From contig JBMYWH010000001.1 in the NCBI GenBank assembly GCA_049607205.1, positions 109,122 through 173,121 of the forward strand: a stretch of DNA of 64,000 nt, read 5' to 3'. Shown here piece by piece: positions 16,042-24,604 of the stretch. The translations under genes were made by a program, and so were the position numbers. The notes under the pieces were generated by a model. That model was not told the DNA's origin. It ran no database searches and saw nothing but the letters and a program-made list of their open reading frames with translations. Numbering within the stretch: position 1 is the stretch's first letter; each line of letters begins with the position of its first letter. The stretch is from JBELHR01 sp049607205 (GTDB taxonomy: Bacteria > Bacteroidota > Bacteroidia > Flavobacteriales > Flavobacteriaceae).

Positions 16042-16512
16042 TTATTTTTTTGTCATTTCACTAATAAGAGGGAGATTGGAAATCTCTTTGCAAATAAACT
16101 CAAGGTAATCCTCATCTTCAGAGCTGAATGCTGCGACTGTATGTGAGTCGATATCAATTTGCCCAATATTATTACCATCGACGAAAATTGGAATAACAAC
16201 CTCCGATTTTACTTTCCATCCGCAAGAGATATAATTGTCCTGAGCGCTAACATCCTCGACTACAAAGTTGGCATTGCTTACAGCTACTTGCCCACAAATC
16301 CCCTTTCCAAAAGGAATAATAACGTGATCTGTTTCTTCCCCTGTATAAGGTCCAAGTTTAAGTTCTTCTTTTTCGCCATTTCGGAAATAGAATCCAACCC
16401 AGTCATATTTATCCATAGTTTGTTCTAGATAATCACAAATAGATTGAAGTATTTCTTCGTTAGTTTTGTTTTGGCCAAGAAGTTCTAAGATTTTATCTTT
16501 ATTTTGCATCAT
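16042..16512 (-). CDS. GAF-domain protein related to free methionine-R-sulfoxide reductase
   Basis: This 156-residue single GAF-domain protein resembles fRMsr (MsrC/YebR): YDWVGFYF, LKLGPYTGEE, IPFGKGICGQVA, YISCGWKVKSEVVIPI and IGQIDIDS all match the family scaffold. fRMsr reduces free methionine-(R)-sulfoxide with three cysteines. Here Cys 73 (GICG) and Cys 97 (ISCG), matching E. coli Cys 94 and Cys 118, are present. The position matching the resolving Cys 84 lies near Asp 62/His 63 and is not Cys. It may therefore use a different resolving thiol or act as a sensor. It is divergent from xrtF with only 25 bases between the starts. Confidence 0.75.
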   Translation of the reverse strand: MMQNKDKILELLGQNKTNEEILQSICDYLEQTMDKYDWVGFYFRNGEKEELKLGPYTGEETDHVIIPFGKGICGQVAVSNANFVVEDVSAQDNYISCGWKVKSEVVIPIFVDGNNIGQIDIDSHTVAAFSSEDEDYLEFICKEISNLPLISEMTKK

Positions 16513-16537
16513 AATTCATTTTAATAGGGCAAAAATA

Positions 16538-17104
16538 GTGGAAATAAATCGAATCAAAACACAATTGGGACCAATATGGTTTTTACTTAAATTTTTTGTG
16601 ACTTACCTTATTTTATTCTTGATTTATTCAGCCTACTTGAATTATTTTGCAAATCATTTTGATGCCTTAACCTGTGATGGTATTACTCGTCAGGTTGCAC
16701 TAGATTCTGCCCGAATTTTAAGGGTTTTGGGCTATGATGCCACGACAGTCCCTAACAGTTATATAAGTTCAATGATGCTTCAAGTGGATGGCAGAACTAT
16801 TGCTAATGTTATAGAAGGTTGTAATGCGGTTAGTATCATGATTCTTTTTGTTGCTTTTATGGTTGCGTTTTCCAATAAGCTAAAAACGACTGTGCTTTAT
16901 ACAATTTTAGGATTAGGAATTCTTTATCTAGTGAATGTGGTGAGAATCGCCTTGTTGACTATAGGTTTTATTGAAATCCCCGAATATGGAGATTTTTTAC
17001 ATGATTATATGTTTCCGGCAGTGCTCTATGGAGTAACCTTGACTTTATGGCTTGTTTGGATTAAATATTATGCTCCTAAACCAAAAAAAAGATCCAATGA
17101 CTAA
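16538..17104 (+). CDS. xrtF: Exosortase family protein XrtF
   Basis: This 188-residue polytopic membrane protein is a small exosortase/archaeosortase relative, a cysteine transpeptidase family that processes C-terminal sorting signals at the membrane. The presumed triad is visible: Cys 95 in VIEGCNAVSIM, Arg 136 in NVVRIALL and His 155 in DFLHDYMFP. The GTG at 16538 is chosen as start, with AGGG about 10 bases upstream; an in-frame ATG further up would overlap the divergent GAF gene by about 45 bases. It overlaps its partner gene by 8 bases. No protein in this window carries an obvious sorting tail, so its substrate is elsewhere or unrecognised. Confidence 0.85.
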   Translation: MEINRIKTQLGPIWFLLKFFVTYLILFLIYSAYLNYFANHFDALTCDGITRQVALDSARILRVLGYDATTVPNSYISSMMLQVDGRTIANVIEGCNAVSIMILFVAFMVAFSNKLKTTVLYTILGLGILYLVNVVRIALLTIGFIEIPEYGDFLHDYMFPAVLYGVTLTLWLVWIKYYAPKPKKRSND

Positions 17105-17519
17105 ATTGATTCTAAGGCTAGGTTTGGTCTTTCTGCTCTTTGTAATCTACAGGCTTTTTGAAGGGAGTCTATACGAGCCTTTTCGAAGTTTTTACAATGC
17201 TCCGAACTCAGGGTTAAATATAGACCAGTTGAACTATGTAAGTTACTCTCTTGGGATCATTTTGAGGTTTATACTGAATAGTGCAATCAGTTTATTAGGT
17301 GTTTATTTGATTTTTAGATCAAAGAACTACAGCTTTTGGGCAGTTCGAACCTTTCTGGCTACCGGGTTGCTATTAATTCCTGTATATCTCTGGATGTGTT
17401 ATACTGACTTCCCTTTAGGAGCTACATTTGCTTATAATGTAAGGCGAATTCTAGTCTTTCCTATTGTGTTTTTAGTGCTTCTAGGTAGTTTTTACTATGA
17501 TTCAAAAAAAAATGTATAA
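17097..17519 (+). CDS. Exosortase F-associated membrane protein
   Basis: This 140-residue protein has four hydrophobic segments and the sequence features of the small family that almost always follows xrtF in flavobacteria (RLFEGSLYEPFRSFY near the N-terminus; LLIPVYLWMCYTDFPLGATFAYNVRRI late). Its role is unknown; a partner or chaperone of XrtF is inferred from constant adjacency. The ATG at 17097 lies inside the 3' end of xrtF (8-base overlap), arguing for coupled translation and against the longer in-frame start at 17052. Confidence 0.8.
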   Translation: MTKLILRLGLVFLLFVIYRLFEGSLYEPFRSFYNAPNSGLNIDQLNYVSYSLGIILRFILNSAISLLGVYLIFRSKNYSFWAVRTFLATGLLLIPVYLWMCYTDFPLGATFAYNVRRILVFPIVFLVLLGSFYYDSKKNV

Positions 17520-17524
17520 ATTTG
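17517..17524 (+). promoter_or_regulatory. Candidate -7 box directly upstream of the HYC_CC_PP gene
   Basis: TAAATTTG ends exactly 4 bases before the ATG at 17529. With the box ending at -5, transcription would start at the A of ATG, giving a leaderless mRNA. No good -33 TTG is seen at the usual distance, so this could be fortuitous. Confidence 0.35.
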
Positions 17525-17528
17525 ACCC

Positions 17529-17951
17529 ATGTCGTTTCGAATAACTAAATTCTTGTTTTCCTTTGTTTTGAGCCTTGTGTTTTTAGGTTCAACCAATAGC
17601 TATGCTTTTTATACACATCATTGTGAAGGAGAGCAAGTGGAAGCTTCATGGATGATTCAAGGTGAGGGATGTGGAATGGAAATGCATGCTCACAGTGAAC
17701 CGATAAGTGGATTCTCCAAGCAACCATGTTGCGAAAACAATGTCGATATTGTTCATTCAAATATTCAAAATTTTGCAGGTTCGCTAGCAATAGATCTAGG
17801 TCTATTAGCACCTGATATTATTTCTTATTCAAGGCTTGATATAGAAGATGTCGTGCAATTTGAGATAGAAATTTTTGCTCCGATAGAATCACCACCGATT
17901 CTCTATGCTCAGTATAATTCTCAAGCTTATTTACAGTTGTATCTCATTTGA
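17529..17951 (+). CDS. HYC_CC_PP-type secreted protein near metal efflux genes
   Basis: This 140-residue protein has a signal peptide (cleavage near NSYA) and three spaced motifs: HHC (residues 30-32), PCC in the middle and SPP near the C-terminus. It fits the small Bacteroidota family named for HYC, CC and PP motifs that lies beside CusA-type efflux genes. The four or more cysteines with histidines suggest periplasmic metal capture, but no function is established. It starts 9 bases after the exosortase F partner and 46 bases before the RND pump gene, bridging the two modules. Confidence 0.72.
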   Translation: MSFRITKFLFSFVLSLVFLGSTNSYAFYTHHCEGEQVEASWMIQGEGCGMEMHAHSEPISGFSKQPCCENNVDIVHSNIQNFAGSLAIDLGLLAPDIISYSRLDIEDVVQFEIEIFAPIESPPILYAQYNSQAYLQLYLI

Positions 17952-17997
17952 TTTTTGACCTAAGGTTTCACTTGGTTTAAAATTCAAATTATACAAC

Positions 17998-20900
17998 ATG
18001 TTGTCAAAAATTATTTATTTTTTTATAAAAAATAAGGCTATAGCACTGATGCTAGGTCTTAGTATTCTCCTTATGGGCTTTATGTTTGCTCCCTTTAAAT
18101 GGGCAGATGGGTTTCTGTATCGAGCACCGGTTCAAGTTGATGCGATTCCAGATTTGGGAGTAAATCAACAAATTGTTTCCACCCCTTGGAAAGGGCATAG
18201 TCCCGAAGATATTGATGATCAAATTACTTACCCTTTAAGCAGCTCTTTGTTGGGACTTACAGGTGTGAAAACCGTGAGAACTTCATCCATGTATGGACTT
18301 TCTTCTGTTTATGTAATCTTCGAGGATGATGTAGATTATAATACCTCACGAGCTAAAATTCTAGAACGCTTAAGTGCACTTCCCTCAGGTTTACTTCCCG
18401 AAGAAGTTCAGCCTCAATTAGGTCCTGATGCAACAGGTTTAGGTCAGGTTTATATGTATACCATTGAAGGACAGGATGCTAATGGGGCTTATGTTCCAGC
18501 TTGGTCTTTGCATGAGTTAAGGTCCTATCAGGACTATGTGATTAAACCCGCTTTAACTGCAGTGTCTGGGGTAGCAGAGGTTGCTTCTGTTGGGGGATTC
18601 GTCAAAGAATTTCAGATTAATTTAGATCCTGAAAAATTGAGCTATTACAAGCTGAGTATTGCTCAAGTTGCTCAGGCTATTAAAAAGAATAATCAAGAAG
18701 TCTCGGCAGGGGCCTTAGAGCTTAACCAAGTAGAATATTTTCTAAAAGCAAAGGGTTATTTAAGTTCAATTAAGGATATGGAACATGTTTTGGTGGGGAC
18801 GCATCAGAATCACCCGATATATCTTGCAGATATTGCTCAAATTCAGCTTGGTCCCGAAAAGAGAAGGGGAATATTGGATGATGGTGGTAAAGAAGCTGTG
18901 GGTGGTGTGGTAACCATTCAAAATGGCCAAAACCCCATGGAAGTCATCCAATCAGTAAAAGAAAAAATCAAAGAACTGCAACCTTTCTTGCAAACTAAAG
19001 AATATCACTCTGAGCAGGTAAAAGTGAAGATTTTACCTTTTTATGATCGATCTGAATTGATAGAGTCAAGTTTGGATACCTTGGAAGAGGCTTTGACCAT
19101 GGAATTGCTCATTTCTATTTTTGTAATTGTTTTAATGCTTCGCAGTTTCAGGTCAAGTACCTTAATTGCGTCTTTAATTCCTTTGGCAATTGCCCTGTGT
19201 TTCTTCGGTATGTATGTCTTCGATATACAAGCGAACATCGTCGCACTTGCTGGTATTGCAATCGCGATTGGAACCCTGGTTGATATGGGAATTGTGTTGA
19301 GTGAGAATATTTATCAGAAACTGCAAACCACGACTAATAGATTATCTACTACAGAGATGGATGATTTAGTTTATAAGGCCAGTAAGGAAGTAGCTCCAGC
19401 TTTATTGACAGCTACCTTGACTACGGTGCTTAGCTTTTTGCCGGTTTTTGCCCTACAAGGGGCGGAGGGAAAAATGTTTAGCCCTTTAGCATGGACTAAG
19501 ACTCTTGTATTGATAGCTTCTTTCATTGTGGCCATTACCTTATTGCCAGCGGCAGCCTCCTTCTTATTTTCAAAAAGATCTTTATGGTCAAAAAAGCTTT
19601 TAAATTTTCTTAGAATTGGAGTGCTTCTGATTGCAGTCATCTTGCTGGCTTTGTATTGGAAACCTCAAGGACTAGATTCAGGATTTTTGATCAACTTTGG
19701 TTTTATTGCTATCCTTTTATTACTCCTGTTAGGGCTGATTTATGGGGTTTATTTGAACTATGAAAAGTTACTTTCATTGGCTTTGAAATACAAAGTAGCC
19801 TTTTTGAGTATTCCGCTAATCATGATCGGGATCGCGATAAGTTTCTGGGGAAGTATCCCTAGAGAGTTTATGCCTAAATTACAAGAAGGTAGTTTTCTTT
19901 TGATGCCAACGAGTTTACCTTATAGTTCTGTTGAAGTCAATAAACAATACTTAAAACAACTGGATCAAATTGTGGCGGATATCCCTGAAGTTGATCGAGT
20001 AGTAGGTAAGGCGGGGCGCGTTAATTCTGCTTTAGATCCAGCTCCCTTATCTATGTTTGAAAATATTATTACTTACTTACCCGAATACAGCAAGGATTCA
20101 CTGGGTGAGCTTCAAAGAAATTGGAGAGATGAAATAAAGAGTACTGAGGATATATGGAAACAGATTCAAAGTAAAACTCAATTGGCAGGACTCTCTTCGG
20201 CACCGAAGCTACAACCTATAGAAACCAGGTTGTTAATGTTGCAGTCCGGAATGAAATCACCTCTAGGGTTTAAGATAAAGGGACTCTCCTTGGATCAAAT
20301 AGAGTCTTTTGGAGAGGAGCTTGAAGCGTTTTTGAGAACCGTGGATGGGGTCAATCATAAGAGTATTTATTTAGAACGTACCGCATCTAAACCTTATTTG
20401 GAAATTGAGATTGATAAAATCAAGGCAGCTCGCTATGGTTTGAATATTGCCCAAGTGCAAGAAGCATTTAAGATTGCTGCTGATGGTTTAGTGATTGGTG
20501 AAGTGGTTCAAGGTAGGGAGCGTTATGGTCTTAGTATGAAATACCCCATAGGGAATAAATCTAGTATTCAGAACCTTCATCAAATTGAAATCCCTCTACC
20601 CAAGGGTGGAGAAGTTAGTCTAGGGCAGGTTGCTGATATTGAATTTAAAAAAGGACCCCAGATGATTAAGAGTGAAGATGGTTTTTTAATGAGCTATTTG
20701 ACTTTTTCTTCGGATTTAGAGGTTAATGACATTGAATTAGCTCAAGAAATACAAGAACAATTATCTCTATCCTTGAATAAAGGTGAGATAGAAGTTCCTT
20801 ATGGTTTGAGTTATGAGTTAACTGGGGAATTTGTTCAAAATGCCAAGGCCAACGAAACGCTTAGTCTTGTTATTCCTCTAGTCTTGTTTTTAATCTTTTT

Positions 20901-21402
20901 TATTTTGTATTTACAGTTTAAATCTGTGGGAGTGAGTTTGATGATCTTCTCTGGAATCCTCACTGCTTTTTCAGGTGCCTTTATTTTTATGGGGCTCTAT
21001 AGTTCCATGGACTGGATACCAGGATCACAAGATTTTGCCTTATCTGTTGCGGTATGGGTTGGATTTATTGCCTTATTTGGTATCGCTACGGATGATGGAG
21101 TGCTTATGGCTACCTATCTCAAACAGCAATTTGAAGACTCTAAACCATCAAGTGTTGATGAAATTCGATCTAAGGTGCTTCGAGCAGGCTTAAGACGTAT
21201 TAGACCTTGTTTGATGACTACAGCTACGACTTTAATTGCGCTTTTACCCATATTAATTTCTGAAGGAACCGGAAGCGAAATATTAAGACCTATGGCAATT
21301 CCTTGCTTCGGAGGAATGTTGGGGTCTTTGATAAGTTTATTTGTAGTTCCTGTGATGTACGGCATGAGAGAAGAATATCGATTTAAAAAACAAGAATCAT
21401 GA
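17998..21402 (+). CDS. CusA/CzcA-family heavy-metal RND efflux pump
   Basis: This 1134-residue inner-membrane proton antiporter moves metal cations from periplasm or cytoplasm to the outside through a TolC channel. The HME-RND pattern is plain: an N-terminal membrane helix, the porter segment VDAIPDLGVNQQIVSTPWKGHSPEDIDDQITYPLS, membrane helices with the proton-relay segment GTLVDMGIVLSENI, a second porter half beginning IPREFMPKLQEGSFLLMP, and GIATDDGVLMATYL. Methionines in the second half could guide copper or silver, but the ion cannot be fixed. The neighbouring adaptor and HMBD lipoprotein favour Cu/Ag. It overlaps the TolC gene by 4 bases. Confidence 0.93.
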   Translation: MLSKIIYFFIKNKAIALMLGLSILLMGFMFAPFKWADGFLYRAPVQVDAIPDLGVNQQIVSTPWKGHSPEDIDDQITYPLSSSLLGLTGVKTVRTSSMYGLSSVYVIFEDDVDYNTSRAKILERLSALPSGLLPEEVQPQLGPDATGLGQVYMYTIEGQDANGAYVPAWSLHELRSYQDYVIKPALTAVSGVAEVASVGGFVKEFQINLDPEKLSYYKLSIAQVAQAIKKNNQEVSAGALELNQVEYFLKAKGYLSSIKDMEHVLVGTHQNHPIYLADIAQIQLGPEKRRGILDDGGKEAVGGVVTIQNGQNPMEVIQSVKEKIKELQPFLQTKEYHSEQVKVKILPFYDRSELIESSLDTLEEALTMELLISIFVIVLMLRSFRSSTLIASLIPLAIALCFFGMYVFDIQANIVALAGIAIAIGTLVDMGIVLSENIYQKLQTTTNRLSTTEMDDLVYKASKEVAPALLTATLTTVLSFLPVFALQGAEGKMFSPLAWTKTLVLIASFIVAITLLPAAASFLFSKRSLWSKKLLNFLRIGVLLIAVILLALYWKPQGLDSGFLINFGFIAILLLLLLGLIYGVYLNYEKLLSLALKYKVAFLSIPLIMIGIAISFWGSIPREFMPKLQEGSFLLMPTSLPYSSVEVNKQYLKQLDQIVADIPEVDRVVGKAGRVNSALDPAPLSMFENIITYLPEYSKDSLGELQRNWRDEIKSTEDIWKQIQSKTQLAGLSSAPKLQPIETRLLMLQSGMKSPLGFKIKGLSLDQIESFGEELEAFLRTVDGVNHKSIYLERTASKPYLEIEIDKIKAARYGLNIAQVQEAFKIAADGLVIGEVVQGRERYGLSMKYPIGNKSSIQNLHQIEIPLPKGGEVSLGQVADIEFKKGPQMIKSEDGFLMSYLTFSSDLEVNDIELAQEIQEQLSLSLNKGEIEVPYGLSYELTGEFVQNAKANETLSLVIPLVLFLIFFILYLQFKSVGVSLMIFSGILTAFSGAFIFMGLYSSMDWIPGSQDFALSVAVWVGFIALFGIATDDGVLMATYLKQQFEDSKPSSVDEIRSKVLRAGLRRIRPCLMTTATTLIALLPILISEGTGSEILRPMAIPCFGGMLGSLISLFVVPVMYGMREEYRFKKQES

Positions 21403-22607
21403 AAAATTATATAATTATAATCTTCTTAGCTTTTGGGTTTTCGGTTCAAGCGCAGAGTTTGGACCTTCTTTTACAAGAGGCCTTGAGTAATAATTCTTTG
21501 TTGAAATCTAAAGATAAAGAATATCATAACTTCATAGAATCTAGTGGTATAGATTCTGATGTGAAACAGACCAAAGTCGCTTTTGGCTACTTTATAAATA
21601 GGCCTCAAACCAGAACAGGAGCTCAAGTGGCTAAATTAAGTGTTTCTCAAAGTTTTGCTTGGTTTGGAACAGCACTTCAGCAGGAACGCTATCTAATGAG
21701 TCAATCGGAAATTGTTTTTCAAGACCTCGTTCTTGAACAAAAGAGAGTTATAGAGTCGGTTTCAAAACAATATCTAAGTCTACAGTTTAATGAAGCCTTT
21801 AGAAAGGATCTTGCTAAGGAGCGTTCTTTGCTAGATCAACTCATAGAAATCAATACGGAATCAGAACTTAATAATCCTGAGGTTTTGTTAGAATTGAATG
21901 TAGAAGGAAATTCTATAGATCAGAAGATCTATGAGTTGGAGATAGACTTTGAGAGAATAGCAGCGCAGTTAAACCTGGATTTGGGTCGTGGCCCAGATGA
22001 TCAGAAGATCGTGTTAAGTCCTATCTTGCAAATGCCTGAAGATCTTGTTGGTATTGATTTTAATTGGGAATTGAATCCTGAGATTAAAAAGTTTGATGCG
22101 ATTCAGAAAAGCTTGGATCAAAGCAGGAAATTAAACAATTATAAGAAAGCTCCTTCCATTAGTTTGGGATTAGATTATGTTCCTGTAGCCCCTTATGAAG
22201 ATCAACATATGGCCTTGAGTGGGCAGGATATTTGGATGCCTATGTTACAGGTTAATGTTCCAATATTCGGAGGGAAGTATAGGGAGATTGACAAGGATAT
22301 TAGTCGAAAGAAAGAACAAGTCGAACTGGCTAAAGTATCCATGGAAGAGGAGTTGGAGAAGGAACTCTTAGAGGTGCTTACTCGAAGAAAACAACTGTTT
22401 CATAGAGTCCAAACTTATGACGATAACGCCCTTCTTCTCAAACAGTTACTGACCTTGAAGTCAGAAAATTTATACCTTGACCCTAAGGGAATCTCAAAAT
22501 TTATAAACTTGCAATCTCGCTATTTAGAAACTATTCAACTCAAGCATAAAGCCATGTTGGATTTCTATATGATAGAATTAGATTTAGCCTATTTAACCGG
22601 TAATTAA
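21399..22607 (+). CDS. TolC-family outer-membrane efflux protein
   Basis: This 402-residue protein has a signal peptide (cleavage near VQAQ) and long helical stretches typical of TolC-type channels, including LSVSQSFAWFGTALQQERYL and MLQVNVPIFGGKYREIDKDIS, with two helical-hairpin repeats. It would form the trimeric exit duct for the CusA-like pump encoded just upstream; the ATG lies in the pump's last codons (ATGA overlap). It is slightly shorter than classic TolC (about 430-490 residues), as is usual for CusC-like proteins in this phylum. Confidence 0.9.
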   Translation: MKNYIIIIFLAFGFSVQAQSLDLLLQEALSNNSLLKSKDKEYHNFIESSGIDSDVKQTKVAFGYFINRPQTRTGAQVAKLSVSQSFAWFGTALQQERYLMSQSEIVFQDLVLEQKRVIESVSKQYLSLQFNEAFRKDLAKERSLLDQLIEINTESELNNPEVLLELNVEGNSIDQKIYELEIDFERIAAQLNLDLGRGPDDQKIVLSPILQMPEDLVGIDFNWELNPEIKKFDAIQKSLDQSRKLNNYKKAPSISLGLDYVPVAPYEDQHMALSGQDIWMPMLQVNVPIFGGKYREIDKDISRKKEQVELAKVSMEEELEKELLEVLTRRKQLFHRVQTYDDNALLLKQLLTLKSENLYLDPKGISKFINLQSRYLETIQLKHKAMLDFYMIELDLAYLTGN

Positions 22608-22608
22608 A

Positions 22609-24141
22609 ATGAAAAATACACTTAAATTAATTATAGTATTCGTCTTAGGAGTGTCAGTTGCATTTCTATGGATGAATTATACAGCAGATCAAAAGGATTC
22701 GTCAGAAGTGCATCAAGAACATGCTGGGCATAAGTACACCTGTTCTATGCATCCTCAAATAATATCAGAAACCCCAGGGACCTGTCCAATTTGTGGAATG
22801 GAACTTGTAAAGATCGAGCAACAGAACAATCAAGTTGGCCTTCTGCAACAGTTTCCAGGGGTTGAAATTCAGACGGAAAAGGTTTCTGAATTTACCCAGG
22901 GAGAGAAGCATGTTTTGTTAGAGGGGGTTTTAGAGCCCAAGGCCGAGCTAAATAAAACCATAAGTTTTGATTATTCGGCTCAGGTGATTGATATAAGATT
23001 TCAAAAAACAGGAGATTTTATAAGGAAAGGTCAACTAATTGCAACCCTTGATGCTCCTGAGCTTCTGAGTCTACAAGAAGGCCTCATTAATGGAGATAAG
23101 TTTGATAATTCCATATTGAAAAGTGCGAGTGAGAAAGCTTTATTAAACCTTGGGCTTGCGCCAAAATTTATAGAAGAGCTTTTGAAAACTGGAAAATCTA
23201 CATCACGTATTCCTGTTTATGCTCCTAGTTCAGGCTATATTGTAGCGCTTAGTACTATGAACGGTTCTTATTTGAAAAAGGGAAGTCCTTTACTTGTTAT
23301 GAATTCTCTTTCTAAGCTTGATATCGTCTTAGAACTTAATCCGGGGCAGAGTAATGAAGTAAGTATAGGGAATAAAGTAAGTCTTAGTTTCAGGGATTTA
23401 CCAAAGCAACAAGCCTTATCTGTTATCGATAATCTTTCAAGAAACGTCGTTCAGGAGTCGGGACTTGTTCTTGTCAGGGCTAGTTTAGATAATCCAGATG
23501 GGATTTACTTAGCAGGAATGTTATTGGATGCAACTGTCCATATAGCGAAGCAGGACTTGATCCAAGGGATGTCGATTCCGACAAGTGCACTTTTATGGAC
23601 GGGAAAAGAGTCTTTTGTGTACGTTAAAGGACCAGAGAAATTTGAACTAAGAAAGGTGGAAATCGGCGAGTCATTTGAGGATAGAACGGAAATTATCAAA
23701 GGCCTGTCTTTAGAAGATGAACTCGTCATTGAAGGCGCTTTTTATATTGACTCTTCCTCTCAACTGAAAGGGAAACGCTCTATGATGACAAGTAGGGTTT
23801 CCGCAACAGATGAAACGGTAAGTGTTGAAGAATTGAATTTGTATTTAAAAGTTCAGAAGCTTTTAGCTCAAGATAATTTTCAAGAGGCATCAAGATTACT
23901 TCAAGAGAATAAGTCCAACTTGGGAAGCATAGAGAACATGGAACAGTTGCGCGAAGGCTTCTTTGAATGGACAGAAAGTTTGTTGGAAAAGGCATTTCCT
24001 TTCCCCGTGTATGAACTTTCTTGTCCTATGGCTTTTAATAATGACGGAGCGAATTGGTTGAGTAGATCTAGGCAAATAAAAAATCCTTATTTTGGCAGTC
24101 AAATGTTAGAATGTGGAACAGTAATAACTAAACATAATTAA
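22609..24141 (+). CDS. CusB-type periplasmic adaptor with heavy-metal-binding domain
   Basis: This 510-residue membrane-fusion protein links the RND pump to the TolC channel. It has an N-terminal membrane anchor (residues 7-23), a heavy-metal-binding domain at about 43-67 with YTCSMHPQI, PGTCPICGMEL (Cys 45, 59, 62 and Met/His), then lipoyl, hairpin and beta-barrel regions (QVIDIRFQKTGDFIRKGQLIATL; PVYAPSSGYI). A further C-terminal domain at about 415-510 contains LSCPMAFNNDGANWLSRS and SQMLECG and resembles the DUF3347-type domain fused to such adaptors. The two metal-binding ends suggest capture and hand-over of Cu or Ag. It starts one base after the TolC stop. Confidence 0.92.
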   Translation: MKNTLKLIIVFVLGVSVAFLWMNYTADQKDSSEVHQEHAGHKYTCSMHPQIISETPGTCPICGMELVKIEQQNNQVGLLQQFPGVEIQTEKVSEFTQGEKHVLLEGVLEPKAELNKTISFDYSAQVIDIRFQKTGDFIRKGQLIATLDAPELLSLQEGLINGDKFDNSILKSASEKALLNLGLAPKFIEELLKTGKSTSRIPVYAPSSGYIVALSTMNGSYLKKGSPLLVMNSLSKLDIVLELNPGQSNEVSIGNKVSLSFRDLPKQQALSVIDNLSRNVVQESGLVLVRASLDNPDGIYLAGMLLDATVHIAKQDLIQGMSIPTSALLWTGKESFVYVKGPEKFELRKVEIGESFEDRTEIIKGLSLEDELVIEGAFYIDSSSQLKGKRSMMTSRVSATDETVSVEELNLYLKVQKLLAQDNFQEASRLLQENKSNLGSIENMEQLREGFFEWTESLLEKAFPFPVYELSCPMAFNNDGANWLSRSRQIKNPYFGSQMLECGTVITKHN

Positions 24142-24142
24142 G

Positions 24143-24523
24143 ATGAAAAAAGTAATGTATTTGGCATTTATTGCCGTGTTATCAATTAGTATGGTCTCTT
24201 GTGGAGATGAAAAAAAGCACAAAGAAGAACATAAAATGGAGCATCACAAGGATCACGATGCAGATCACAAGGATCATGATGCAAAAGAAAGTAAAGACGA
24301 AACAGCTATGGCCTATCAATGTCCAATGGATTGTGAAAAGGGTAAAACCTATGAGCATGAAGGAAAGTGTCCAGTTTGTAAGATGGCTTTGAAACCAGTA
24401 AAGACTGATGCTAAGATTGGAGATAAGTCTTGTGGAAATGCTCAGTGTGTTTGTGAAACAGATTGTTCTCAGGAAAAAGAAGAAGGCAAGGGTTGTGAAT
24501 GCGGCGCTTGTAAGGCAGCATAA
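24143..24523 (+). CDS. His- and Cys-rich metal-binding lipoprotein
   Basis: This 126-residue lipoprotein (MVSC lipobox, Cys 20) has three metal-binding zones. Residues 24-48 hold seven His with Asp, Glu and Lys (HKEEHKMEHHKDHD). Residues about 58-86 are a heavy-metal-binding domain (YQCPMDCEKG, GKCPVCKMALKP). The tail has seven further Cys (SCGNAQCVCETDC, GCECGACKAA), like a metallothionein. It is the last gene of the efflux operon, one base after the adaptor, and ends at a strong terminator. A periplasmic metal sponge or chaperone for the CusBA pump is the likely role; that is inference from composition and context. Confidence 0.85.
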   Translation: MKKVMYLAFIAVLSISMVSCGDEKKHKEEHKMEHHKDHDADHKDHDAKESKDETAMAYQCPMDCEKGKTYEHEGKCPVCKMALKPVKTDAKIGDKSCGNAQCVCETDCSQEKEEGKGCECGACKAA

Positions 24524-24530
24524 TATTTAA

Positions 24531-24559
24531 AGAGTCCTTTTTAAGGGCTCTTTTTTTTT
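24531..24559 (+). terminator. Terminator of the metal efflux operon
   Basis: AGAGTCCTT (24531-24539) pairs with AAGGGCTCT (24543-24551), with one G-T pair, followed by eight T. Confidence 0.9.
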
Positions 24560-24604
24560 GAAAAAAAAGAGTTACATTAACACTTTATAACTAACCCTAT
24601 AACG

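Noticed and set aside
16466..16537. Longer N-terminus for XrtF starting at an ATG at 16466
   Set aside because: It would overlap the divergent GAF gene start by about 45 bases, and its residues do not resemble exosortases. GTG 16538 fits better.
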